In this document: positions 41,441 to 47,851 of the stretch, in pieces
Layout: the number at the start of each line of letters is the position of its first letter
Numbering within the stretch: the first letter of the stretch is position 1
NCBI GenBank assembly: GCA_020444475.1
Contig: JAHLKV010000002.1
Span: 186,001 to 250,000, forward strand
Reading direction: 5' to 3'
DNA from: a bacterium
Lineage (GTDB): Bacteria > Zixibacteria > MSB-5A5 > GN15 > FEB-12
DNA: 64,000 nt
The notes under the pieces: generated by a model
The model's input: only the letters and a program-made list of their open reading frames with translations
Databases searched by the model: none
Told to the model about the DNA's origin: nothing
Translations under genes and position numbers: made by a program

Positions 41441-42133
41441 TCAGAATGACCACCACCAGTTTGACCGGTAGATTGTCATTCCTGCCATAGCAGTCCAACT
41501 ACGTGCCTCCCACATAGCCTTACCATCACTGGATTTAGCACTTTCATGAAGCTTGTTGTAAACTGCGGCGGTTATCCAAGTGGGATAATCTGCTGATAAT
41601 CCGCATAGTTTGGCAGCGTAGTTAGCGGCTCGTCCGACCCACACAAGATCATTTGAACCACGGATACCTGTGCGAGCGACATGGAGGGAACTCGTGTCAA
41701 TCCCAATCGTCTGACGCAACGAAAATTCAGTATTCGTATATTGGGCTTGGATCGCCGGATTGATAATTTTCTCAACTGCATAGTTTATTTTTAGGGCGCT
41801 TCGAACAGCTGACGTGTTCTTGCTGCCACCGATAAAAGTAGCCATTATGCGATCCCCATCATAGGCCGTAATAGCCCCATCTTCAGATCTTATGATCCGT
41901 GCAGCAGCATGCAGATAACACTTATAGATTTCAGCAGCAAAGAGTGGTTTGTACGTATCTACGAGGCCCGTCGAGTCGGCTAGATCAGCGTATAACACTG
42001 TGGCATCAAGTACAACTGCATCATTGGAAAGCTTAAGATCATCCGTATCGGGCACCTTCTGTCCGTCACGGGTATTCCATCTTTCTCTCAGAATTGTACC
42101 AATTTCATCACTCAGTTCTTCACCCAAGGACAT
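41441..42133 (-). CDS. pycC: Pycsar-type nucleotide cyclase
   Basis: A 230-residue class III (adenylate/guanylate-type) cyclase standing alone, without the sensor domains of housekeeping cyclases. The first metal Asp is in VLYADLADSTG, the second in YDGDRIMATF. The late VWVGRAANYAAKLCG segment gives the Asn/Arg transition-state residues. The gene lies two bases after a membrane effector gene of the DUF5706 type. That pairing is the Pycsar antiphage system, in which phage infection triggers cCMP or cUMP synthesis. Start at ATG 42133; a TTG at 42139 with GGGAG five bases upstream is an equally possible start. Which pyrimidine is used cannot be told. Confidence 0.8.
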   Translation of the reverse strand: MSLGEELSDEIGTILRERWNTRDGQKVPDTDDLKLSNDAVVLDATVLYADLADSTGLVDTYKPLFAAEIYKCYLHAAARIIRSEDGAITAYDGDRIMATFIGGSKNTSAVRSALKINYAVEKIINPAIQAQYTNTEFSLRQTIGIDTSSLHVARTGIRGSNDLVWVGRAANYAAKLCGLSADYPTWITAAVYNKLHESAKSSDGKAMWEARSWTAMAGMTIYRSNWWWSF

Positions 42134-42140
42134 AGACAAT

Positions 42141-42647
42141 CTAGCTCCCAGAATTATAGAGGAGATACACCGCTAGACACCATGGTACTACTGAAAGAAA
42201 GAGAGCGATAAGTGCACGCTGAACCCAAACGAATTTCCGTTCCGCAATCTCCGCATTGCGATGGCATTGAGCACATAAGTCATCAATATACGATTCAGTA
42301 GACATTTGGGATGCGGCCTGCTTAAACTGGTCGAGATCACGTTGGGTAATTCCCCCAAAGTAAATCAGGGAATTCTTCGGTCCCTTTGTTCTGGGAAACG
42401 AAGCAAGAGAGAGAAATATAAGGCTGGACAATCCGAATACACCCGCGAATGCCGCAAATATGGCTGGTGCGACTGTCCAATCCCCTGCTGCCCGGGGCGA
42501 CACGGCAGCTAGCACACCGAGCATTGCTGTATTTACTGCAAAAACGAACGATATCTTAGAGTCAGCAACGCCAATCCAAGTTATTTGGCGTGAGAGATTT
42601 ATCTCCAAGAAATCTGGCAAATGATCACTTGAGCCTTTATCATGCAT
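42141..42647 (-). CDS. pycTM: Pycsar transmembrane effector (DUF5706-like)
   Basis: A 168-residue membrane protein. The N-terminal part has the signature WIGVADSKISFVFAVNTAML typical of Pycsar effectors, followed by further hydrophobic segments (VAPAIFAAFAGVFGLSSLIF and LIALFLSVVPWCLAVYLLY). The middle ~60 residues form a cytoplasmic, charged helical region (SYIDDLCAQCHRNAEIAERK). Binding of the cyclic pyrimidine nucleotide is thought to open or assemble the protein in the membrane and stop the infected cell. AAGGAGGG lies nine bases before the ATG at 42647. Effector-first gene order, with the cyclase gene two bases later, ensures coexpression. Confidence 0.8.
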   Translation of the reverse strand: MHDKGSSDHLPDFLEINLSRQITWIGVADSKISFVFAVNTAMLGVLAAVSPRAAGDWTVAPAIFAAFAGVFGLSSLIFLSLASFPRTKGPKNSLIYFGGITQRDLDQFKQAASQMSTESYIDDLCAQCHRNAEIAERKFVWVQRALIALFLSVVPWCLAVYLLYNSGS

Positions 42648-42786
42648 AGATAGAAACCCTCCTTACGACAGGATATAGTCCAAAAACATCTCTCTTCGAA
42701 CTACCTGATCCAATAGAAAATAGCTGGATTTGTTATCTCCGGCAAGCTATATTTATAACTGAACACTCGAATCAAGGACGATGCCT

Positions 42787-42960
42787 ATGCCGAGAGAAAA
42801 AACGACCCATACGAAACCGAAGATGATTCACATTCGACTGAGTGAGGAACTTCATCAGCAACTGCGAATTCAGGTGGCCAAAGAGAATCAGACTATCCAA
42901 GACTGGGTGGAACAACTGATAGACAAGAACGTCAAGCCTGGGCGAGGGAAGCAGTCTTGA
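42787..42960 (+). CDS. Small ribbon-helix-helix (CopG/HicB-like) protein
   Basis: A 57-residue DNA-binding-type protein. The strand-helix-helix pattern is MIHIRLSEELHQQLRIQVAK, then NQTIQDWVEQLID, with basic ends. AAGGA lies eight bases before the ATG at 42787; an ATG at 42781 is too close to it. The stop codon (42958-42960) overlaps the TTG start of the recombinase, so the two are translated together. It is probably a regulator or directionality factor for the recombinase. It could also be an orphan antitoxin, but no toxin gene is adjacent. Confidence 0.75.
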   Translation: MPREKTTHTKPKMIHIRLSEELHQQLRIQVAKENQTIQDWVEQLIDKNVKPGRGKQS

Positions 42961-44510
42961 GTCCAGTCAATGGTGAAAAGAAACGTTGCTACGTTTATGC
43001 GAGGCTGTCCACCGAGGACCAGCACCGCCGCGCCGAATACTCGTCGCTTGAGAGTCAGGAAAAGGTCTGCAAAGCTTACATTGCCAGCCAGGAGCCGAAC
43101 GGCTGGAAGTATTTGACCACAATCAAGGATCTCAGTTCCGGTGGCAGCACCGACCGGCCCGGACTGAGCGAACTTCTCGAACATATCAAGCAGAACAAAG
43201 TTGATGTGGTTGTCACGACCAAGATGGATCGGCTGACCAGGAATATCAAAGATTTCTGGACGCTCTATGAAGTCATGCAGGAGCATGATTGCCAGTTCGT
43301 CTGCGCCACACAGGAACTCAACTCCACAACTGCTCACGGCCGTTTCTTCATCAACATCCTTATGAGCTTTGCGGAATTTGAACTTGAGACTATTAGGGAA
43401 AGAACCCGGGCAAAGATGCTTTCCCAGGCCGAAGAGGGTCTCTGGCACGGCGGACGGTCCCCGTTTGGTTACGAACGGCACAAGGATAGGAAGGGTCTGC
43501 TGATTCCGCACAAGACGGAAGCTGCGGTTGTGAAGAAGATCTTCGATCTTTTCGTCAAGTTGGGGTCGCCGGCAGCGGTAGCCAAAGAAATCAATGGCAT
43601 GGGTTATCGGACTAAGAGTAAGAAGAAAACCAAGTTCTCCAAATGGACCATCACCTATATTCTTTCCAATCCGCTCTATATTGGGAAGACGACGTTCGGC
43701 GGTCAGAGCTTTGAAGGCAAACACAAGGCGCTTATTCCGGTCAACCGGTTCAACCACGTACAGAAGATGCTGGAGAAAAACAAACAGACCCGCACCGGAC
43801 CGACCCAGAACAAGTACAACTTCCGGCTAAGGGGTATCCTCAAATGCGGTGATTGCGGCTCGATGATGACACCGAGTCCAGCCAAGAGCGGCAAGTATCT
43901 TTATTACCGCTGCACCAAAGTCTCAAAGTACTCAAAAGATGAATGTGCGGTCAGAAAGATTGGTGCTCGTGCGATTGAAGATGCGGTCGTCAACAAGCTG
44001 TGCGAAATCGGAACGGACGAGGCTGTCATCAAAGAAGCGGTTCGCAAAGCGAACAAGGCTTCGGTGACCAATGCCAAGACTAGGACCAAAGAGCTCAATG
44101 GCCTGAGAAAGGAATTGAAGCCGGTTCAAGATTCAATCGACAACATGATTCGGTACGTGGAGAAGCATGGCGACCTACCAAGGGCCATGTCCGACCGGCT
44201 ACCGGAATTGGAAACGCGTAAAGACCAACTTGAATCCCAGATGCAGCGCCTGGAATTCGAGATTGGCCAGCTAAAGGACTACCAGATCGACACTGAGTTG
44301 CTCACAAAGACACTGCGGGACTTCCGGGCAATCTACAATGAACTGAACCCGGAAGAGCAGACTCGCCTGTTACAGCTTATGGTTCAACAAGTTGTCTTGG
44401 GTAAAGATACGCTGAAGATCACTGTTTTCCCGCTTGGGGATTCTGGAAAGCCCCTAGAATACCTGCTAAAACATCCAGAGTTTGCTGAGAGTGATAAAAA
44501 GCGGGGTTGA
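42957..44510 (+). CDS. Large serine recombinase (site-specific integrase)
   Basis: A 517-residue large serine recombinase. The catalytic Ser is Ser18 in YARLSTEDQ. The resolvase domain also has KMDRLTRNIKDF. It continues through SPFGYERHKD into the recombinase domain and a zinc ribbon (CGDCGSMMTPSPAKSG, then YYRCTKVSKYSKDEC). The C-terminal third has the usual long coiled coil (about 395-460). Such enzymes integrate and excise elements between attP and attB. The start is TTG at 42957, coupled to the RHH gene (TTGA). The last codons and stop lie inside tRNA-Asp: the TGA (44508-44510) is tRNA sequence. The gene's 3' end is thus probably the attachment site itself, so the C-terminus may differ in the excised form. 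Confidence 0.93.
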   Translation: MSPVNGEKKRCYVYARLSTEDQHRRAEYSSLESQEKVCKAYIASQEPNGWKYLTTIKDLSSGGSTDRPGLSELLEHIKQNKVDVVVTTKMDRLTRNIKDFWTLYEVMQEHDCQFVCATQELNSTTAHGRFFINILMSFAEFELETIRERTRAKMLSQAEEGLWHGGRSPFGYERHKDRKGLLIPHKTEAAVVKKIFDLFVKLGSPAAVAKEINGMGYRTKSKKKTKFSKWTITYILSNPLYIGKTTFGGQSFEGKHKALIPVNRFNHVQKMLEKNKQTRTGPTQNKYNFRLRGILKCGDCGSMMTPSPAKSGKYLYYRCTKVSKYSKDECAVRKIGARAIEDAVVNKLCEIGTDEAVIKEAVRKANKASVTNAKTRTKELNGLRKELKPVQDSIDNMIRYVEKHGDLPRAMSDRLPELETRKDQLESQMQRLEFEIGQLKDYQIDTELLTKTLRDFRAIYNELNPEEQTRLLQLMVQQVVLGKDTLKITVFPLGDSGKPLEYLLKHPEFAESDKKRG

Positions 44511-44575
44511 CGAGACTCGAACTCGCGACCTCCTGCGTGACAGGCAGGCATTCTAACCAACTGAACTACAACCCC
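44502..44575 (-). tRNA. tRNA-Asp (anticodon GTC)
   Basis: A full cloverleaf on the minus strand: acceptor GGGGTTG with CAACCCC, D arm GTTC/GAAT, anticodon stem CCTGC/GCAGG around loop CTGTCAC (anticodon GTC) and T arm GCGAG/CTCGT around TTCGAGT. The discriminator is G and CCA is not encoded. On the minus strand a short T-run follows (GCTTTTTA). The 3' end is shared with the recombinase reading frame on the other strand. Confidence 0.95.
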
Positions 44576-44687
44576 GTTATCGTCGAAACAATGTCGGCAA
44601 CGGCCCGGGTTCCCGGTCGATGCGTCTTGTATGAAACCTGATCTCGGTACGGACGCGCCTCCGATTCGATCGGCCCACCCAAATACA

Positions 44688-44761
44688 TGGGCGATACTGG
44701 ATTCGAACCAGTGACCCCCTGCGTGTAAAGCAGGTGCTCTAACCAGCTGAGCTAACCGCCC
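44688..44761 (-). tRNA. tRNA-Val (anticodon TAC)
   Basis: A full cloverleaf on the minus strand: acceptor GGGCGGT with ATCGCCC, D arm GCTC/GAGC, anticodon stem CCTGC/GCAGG around TTTACAC (anticodon TAC), T arm ACTGG/CCAGT around TTCGAAT. The discriminator is A, with no encoded CCA. It lies 112 bases upstream of tRNA-Asp and is probably cotranscribed with it. The spacer shows no other gene. Confidence 0.95.
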
Positions 44762-44771
44762 GTACCCCGAA

Positions 44772-44787
44772 CAACCGTATACGGTTG
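44772..44787. repeat. 16-base perfect palindrome CAACCGTATACGGTTG in the tRNA leader
   Basis: It lies about 10 bases before the tRNA-Val 5' end and after the predicted transcription start, so it would form a leader hairpin in the tRNA precursor or be a protein site. Confidence 0.5.
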
Positions 44788-44805
44788 CCTCAGTTCAGGC
44801 CTGAC

Positions 44806-44833
44806 AATATAGCTACAAATCGGAAAAGATCAA
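44806..44833 (-). promoter_or_regulatory. Promoter of the tRNA-Val/tRNA-Asp unit
   Basis: On the minus strand TTGATC (44828-44833), a 16-base spacer and TATATT (44806-44811). Placement about 45-60 bases before tRNA-Val fits a stable-RNA promoter. Confidence 0.55.
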
Positions 44834-44938
44834 GCGCCATTTACGCCGCCCACTCAAAATTTGTGGACCACCGGTCAGACGTCACCCCGCCCCCAGTTAC
44901 TCTCTAAACCTATTGTCGGTGAATCAATTACAGATCGC

Positions 44939-45196
44939 TCAGGACTGCCCGCCGGAATCGTCGGCGCTCTCCGGATCCGCCTTTTTGTCGCGGATGAAAA
45001 TCGCAATCGGCATCAGAACACAATAGCCGATCACCAGCAGGATCGGCGCCATCGTGATGTCGCCGGAGCCGAGAAACAAAAATCCCGCCACCGTCACGGC
45101 CAGCGCTACCGCCAGCATGATGTAGTTGCGCCTGCCGAACGGCCAATGGGAACGATCCATTACTCCCCCGGTTCTCTTATCAGTCTTTGTTGCCAT
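44939..45196 (-). CDS. DUF3098-like small membrane protein
   Basis: An 85-residue protein with two membrane helices (YIMLAVALAVTVAGFLFLG and MAPILLVIGYCVLMPIAIFI) joined by a short SGDIT loop and ending in a charged tail. It resembles the DUF3098 family seen in Bacteroidetes-related genomes, which has no known function. The start at 45196 is one choice; an ATG at 45160 (MDRSHWPFGRRN) would also give a complete two-helix protein. A longer open frame up to 45280 has no family likeness. Last gene of the minus-strand cluster. Confidence 0.65.
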   Translation of the reverse strand: MATKTDKRTGGVMDRSHWPFGRRNYIMLAVALAVTVAGFLFLGSGDITMAPILLVIGYCVLMPIAIFIRDKKADPESADDSGGQS

Positions 45197-45236
45197 AGCT
45201 CCAAAAAGTACTGTAGTAGTAGAATTGTCAAGGGGT

Positions 45237-46502
45237 TTACACCGACTCGATCGACCGGTTCCCCTCTTTCTTCCGGACATACCATCCGGACAACCCCACC
45301 CCCCAGACCACCATCAGCAACTGCCGGACTTCCTCGTCAACCCAGGTCGCCTCCACCAGCGATGTACCGAAAAAGCAGATCGAACCGGCCAGTGCCGCCA
45401 GATACCACCCCGCTTCGCCATCGCCGGTGTCCCTGGTCACCCGATACCCGCGCCAGAAAAACCACATCGCGACCAGCCACATCGCCACAAAGATAACCGC
45501 GCCGGGAATGCCGGCAATCGACGAGACATTCAAAAGGTCGTTGTGGGCATGAGTGAGCTTGCGGCTGCTTTCGATATCCGGTCGAAGGTACCGCTCATAG
45601 TGAGTTTTGAAATTGCCCATCCCGACCCCTACCAGCGGGCGCTCCTCGATCACCTTTACCGAATTGCGCCAGATGAACATCCGGCTGCCCTCATACTCTC
45701 CTCGCCACTCGATGCCGAACTCGTTGACAAACCGATCACCAACTCCCGGTACCACTGCGACACCAACTACCAGCACCGCCAGCACAACGGCCGATGCTTT
45801 CCAGTAGCGTCGCCCCAATATGAGCAGGAGCAGAATGATCGTCCCCACCAGCGCTGCGATAGGTCCCCGTGAGAAACTCAGAAAGGTTGCGCCTGCCGCA
45901 CACAACGACGCCGTCACGAACAGCAATCGAAGTCGCCCCGACAAGCGGCGATGATACCCAATCGTGAACGCAATCAACGTACAGGCTAGTACGGCGAAGA
46001 AGTTGCCGAATGTCAGCACGTGAGTGAACATGCCGATCGCCCGGTAGCCGAACCCGGGAGCGGCATACATTTCGTGGCGCGTGAAGAGATTCATCCCGGT
46101 GAGATACTGAAAAAGCGCATAGAGCGAGACGAGTATAGCTCCCGAGGCCAGCACCGCCATCAGTCGAACACCAAGTCGGCGATTGGAAAACAGAAGCGTC
46201 GCTATAAGCACCGCCGAAAACAACCACTCCTCTCTGCTCAGTCGTAACGAGCGAAGCGGCGTCTCGCCGAGCAGGCAGGTGAAAAACAACCAGGCGACCC
46301 AGACGGCGAACGCGACATGGACGACACGGAGCTCAGGTACAAACGGACTGACGCGTCGGCTCACGCTCACCCATAGAAAGAGAGCAGCGGCGATACCGAG
46401 TGTCACCTGCGAAACCGCTATCGAGAACGTCGCGCTGAAGAGGAAAAGTGCAAAGAAGATGGCGAGCAGCTTATCGGCCGCACTGTCGACGGATGCAGTC
46501 AT
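45237..46502 (-). CDS. O-antigen ligase / polymerase (Wzy_C-like) membrane protein
   Basis: A 421-residue protein with about ten to twelve membrane helices. The periplasmic loop has GVGMGNFKTHYERYLRP and the nearby HAHNDLLNVSSIAGIPG, which is the hallmark HxHN region of O-antigen ligases and Wzy_C polymerases. It joins or polymerises sugar chains at the outer face of the inner membrane. The ATG overlaps the SIS-domain gene by four bases. The phosphosugar isomerase next to it is consistent with lipopolysaccharide synthesis (heptose pathway). Confidence 0.82.
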   Translation of the reverse strand: MTASVDSAADKLLAIFFALFLFSATFSIAVSQVTLGIAAALFLWVSVSRRVSPFVPELRVVHVAFAVWVAWLFFTCLLGETPLRSLRLSREEWLFSAVLIATLLFSNRRLGVRLMAVLASGAILVSLYALFQYLTGMNLFTRHEMYAAPGFGYRAIGMFTHVLTFGNFFAVLACTLIAFTIGYHRRLSGRLRLLFVTASLCAAGATFLSFSRGPIAALVGTIILLLLILGRRYWKASAVVLAVLVVGVAVVPGVGDRFVNEFGIEWRGEYEGSRMFIWRNSVKVIEERPLVGVGMGNFKTHYERYLRPDIESSRKLTHAHNDLLNVSSIAGIPGAVIFVAMWLVAMWFFWRGYRVTRDTGDGEAGWYLAALAGSICFFGTSLVEATWVDEEVRQLLMVVWGVGLSGWYVRKKEGNRSIESV

Positions 46503-47089
46503 GCAAACAGATCGCGTTCGAGTAAGTCAACCAGGGCGTGCGTAAGGAAAAGCAGTTCCTCCTGGATTCTCTGCGGCGATGGATGTGGCACGAGCAGGGC
46601 GCGATCGGCCAGTTTGAGTAGTTCTCCGCCCGAAGCGCCGACCATCGCACAGCTTATCATCTGCCGCTCGCGGGCCGCCTGGACGGCCCGTACCAGATTG
46701 GCGCAGCGACCATCGACCGACATCACGAGCAACAGATCCCCCTTACGCCCGAGACCGTCGACCTGCCGCGCATAGGCGTGTTCGAATCCATACTGGTTGG
46801 CGGCGTCGGTCAGCACCGACGAGTCAGCATTGAGCGCGATTGCCGGCAGGGATTGACGATTGCGATCACGGCCCGTACGCACCAGGAGTTCCGCGGCCAG
46901 ACCCGAAGCTATCCCGGCGAGCACGCCGTTGGCCGCCAGAAAGATCCGCCCGCCGGTACCGATTACACCCGACATGACCCCCGACAGCGCGACCAGCTTC
47001 TCCGCGATCTGCTCGCTGACGGCTTTTCGGAGCAGCGCCGAATCATCGGCGGCCTTTTTCACCATGAGGATCTTGTCCTGATCGTTCAT
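46499..47089 (-). CDS. SIS-domain phosphosugar isomerase (GmhA-like)
   Basis: A 196-residue cytoplasmic protein with a SIS sugar-phosphate-binding fold. The phosphate-binding loop reads GGRIFLAANGVLAGIASGLA. Later segments ADSSVLTDAANQYGFEHAYA and GLGRKGDLLLVMSVDGRC match the D-sedoheptulose-7-phosphate isomerase/DiaA group. It overlaps both neighbours by four bases (ATGA). Most likely it acts in heptose synthesis for LPS. It lacks the usual GNG-S in canonical order, so a related SIS function is possible. Confidence 0.75.
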   Translation of the reverse strand: MNDQDKILMVKKAADDSALLRKAVSEQIAEKLVALSGVMSGVIGTGGRIFLAANGVLAGIASGLAAELLVRTGRDRNRQSLPAIALNADSSVLTDAANQYGFEHAYARQVDGLGRKGDLLLVMSVDGRCANLVRAVQAARERQMISCAMVGASGGELLKLADRALLVPHPSPQRIQEELLFLTHALVDLLERDLFA

Positions 47090-47847
47090 ACGTCGATCAT
47101 CTCCAGCGGATGTGTGGCGGCCGCCATCTCGCGAAGCTGACTGAAGCCTTTGCTTTGTTCGAATCGCGTACCCACCACTACAAACGAAGCGCCGGCTTCA
47201 ATCTTCTCGGCGCACGCCTCGGGGGTACGAAGTCCCCCGCCGACCATCACCGGAATGTTGATATACGAACTCACCGCCGCAACCATCTCATTCGGTACCG
47301 AGCCGTTGGCGCCGGAGCCGGCCTCGAGATAAACAAGTTTCATACCCAGGTACTGCGCAGCCAGCGCATGGGCGCAGGCGATGTCGTTTTTGGTGCGGGG
47401 AATGGGCAGTGATCCGGAGATGTACTGCACCGATGTCAGCGAGCCAGACTCGATCAGGAGATAACCGGTGGGTATCGGCTCAAGACCACTCTGCTTCACC
47501 AAAGGCGCACCTTTGACCTGCTCTTCGATCAGGTACTGCGGGTTGCGTCCGGAGAGTAGCGAGGAGAACAGGATTGCATCAGCATGAGGAGTGATTTGCG
47601 CGAATGATCCGGGGAAAATTATTATCGGCAATGTTGTTTTGAGTCTGATCCGTTCAACCGCACTGGAGAATCGTGACTCGAGTGTGAACGAGGTCCCCAC
47701 CAGCAGCGCATCCACCCCGCACTCTTCGGCCGCCTCGGCCAAAGAGAGATACCGATCCTCGGGGACGCGGTCCGGATCGAGCAGGAGAAGAAAGCCCCCG
47801 CCCCGGCGGTCCTTCAGATCACACAGGGTTTGATACACGCTGTTCAT
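47086..47847 (-). CDS. Geranylgeranylglyceryl-phosphate synthase family protein (PcrB-like)
   Basis: A 253-residue TIM-barrel enzyme. LLLLDPDRVPED near the N-terminus and the C-terminal phosphate site (VGGGLRTPEACAEKIEAGAS) mark the GGGP/heptaprenylglyceryl-phosphate synthase family. YLEAGSGANGSVPNEMV lies in the active site. It links a polyprenyl diphosphate to glycerol-1-phosphate. Archaea use this for lipids and some bacteria, including FCB members, carry homologues of unsettled role. It starts four bases after the alaS stop and overlaps the SIS gene by four. Confidence 0.85.
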   Translation of the reverse strand: MNSVYQTLCDLKDRRGGGFLLLLDPDRVPEDRYLSLAEAAEECGVDALLVGTSFTLESRFSSAVERIRLKTTLPIIIFPGSFAQITPHADAILFSSLLSGRNPQYLIEEQVKGAPLVKQSGLEPIPTGYLLIESGSLTSVQYISGSLPIPRTKNDIACAHALAAQYLGMKLVYLEAGSGANGSVPNEMVAAVSSYINIPVMVGGGLRTPEACAEKIEAGASFVVVGTRFEQSKGFSQLREMAAATHPLEMIDV

Positions 47848-47851
47848 ATGG

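Larger units (their letters stand above)
11203..44575. mobile_element. Putative integrative element bounded on the right by tRNA-Asp; left border unresolved
   Basis: The block is recognised by content. It carries a large serine recombinase at its right end, overlapping tRNA-Asp, together with two VirD4/TraG-like ATPases, two replication-relaxation family proteins, a RuvC-like resolvase, a DUF932 protein and an annealing-type protein. Its cargo includes a type I restriction system, IetAS, Pycsar and a TerY-P triad. Gene style is more AT-rich, especially at 24-34 kb, than the core genes right of 44.6 kb. I saw no copy of the tRNA-Asp 3' end near 11.2-11.4 kb. Serine recombinases leave only a very short core repeat, so this does not exclude a border there. 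The metal operon at 1-11 kb may also belong to the element, in which case the left end is outside the window. Confidence 0.5.

Noticed and set aside
42888-43757. 289-residue minus-strand frame
   Set aside because: It is the mirror of the serine recombinase and RHH genes, which have clear family motifs.
45126-45872. 248-residue plus-strand frame opposite the O-antigen ligase
   Set aside because: Shadow frame rich in Pro, His and Arg; the ligase on the minus strand has the HAHN motif and membrane helices.
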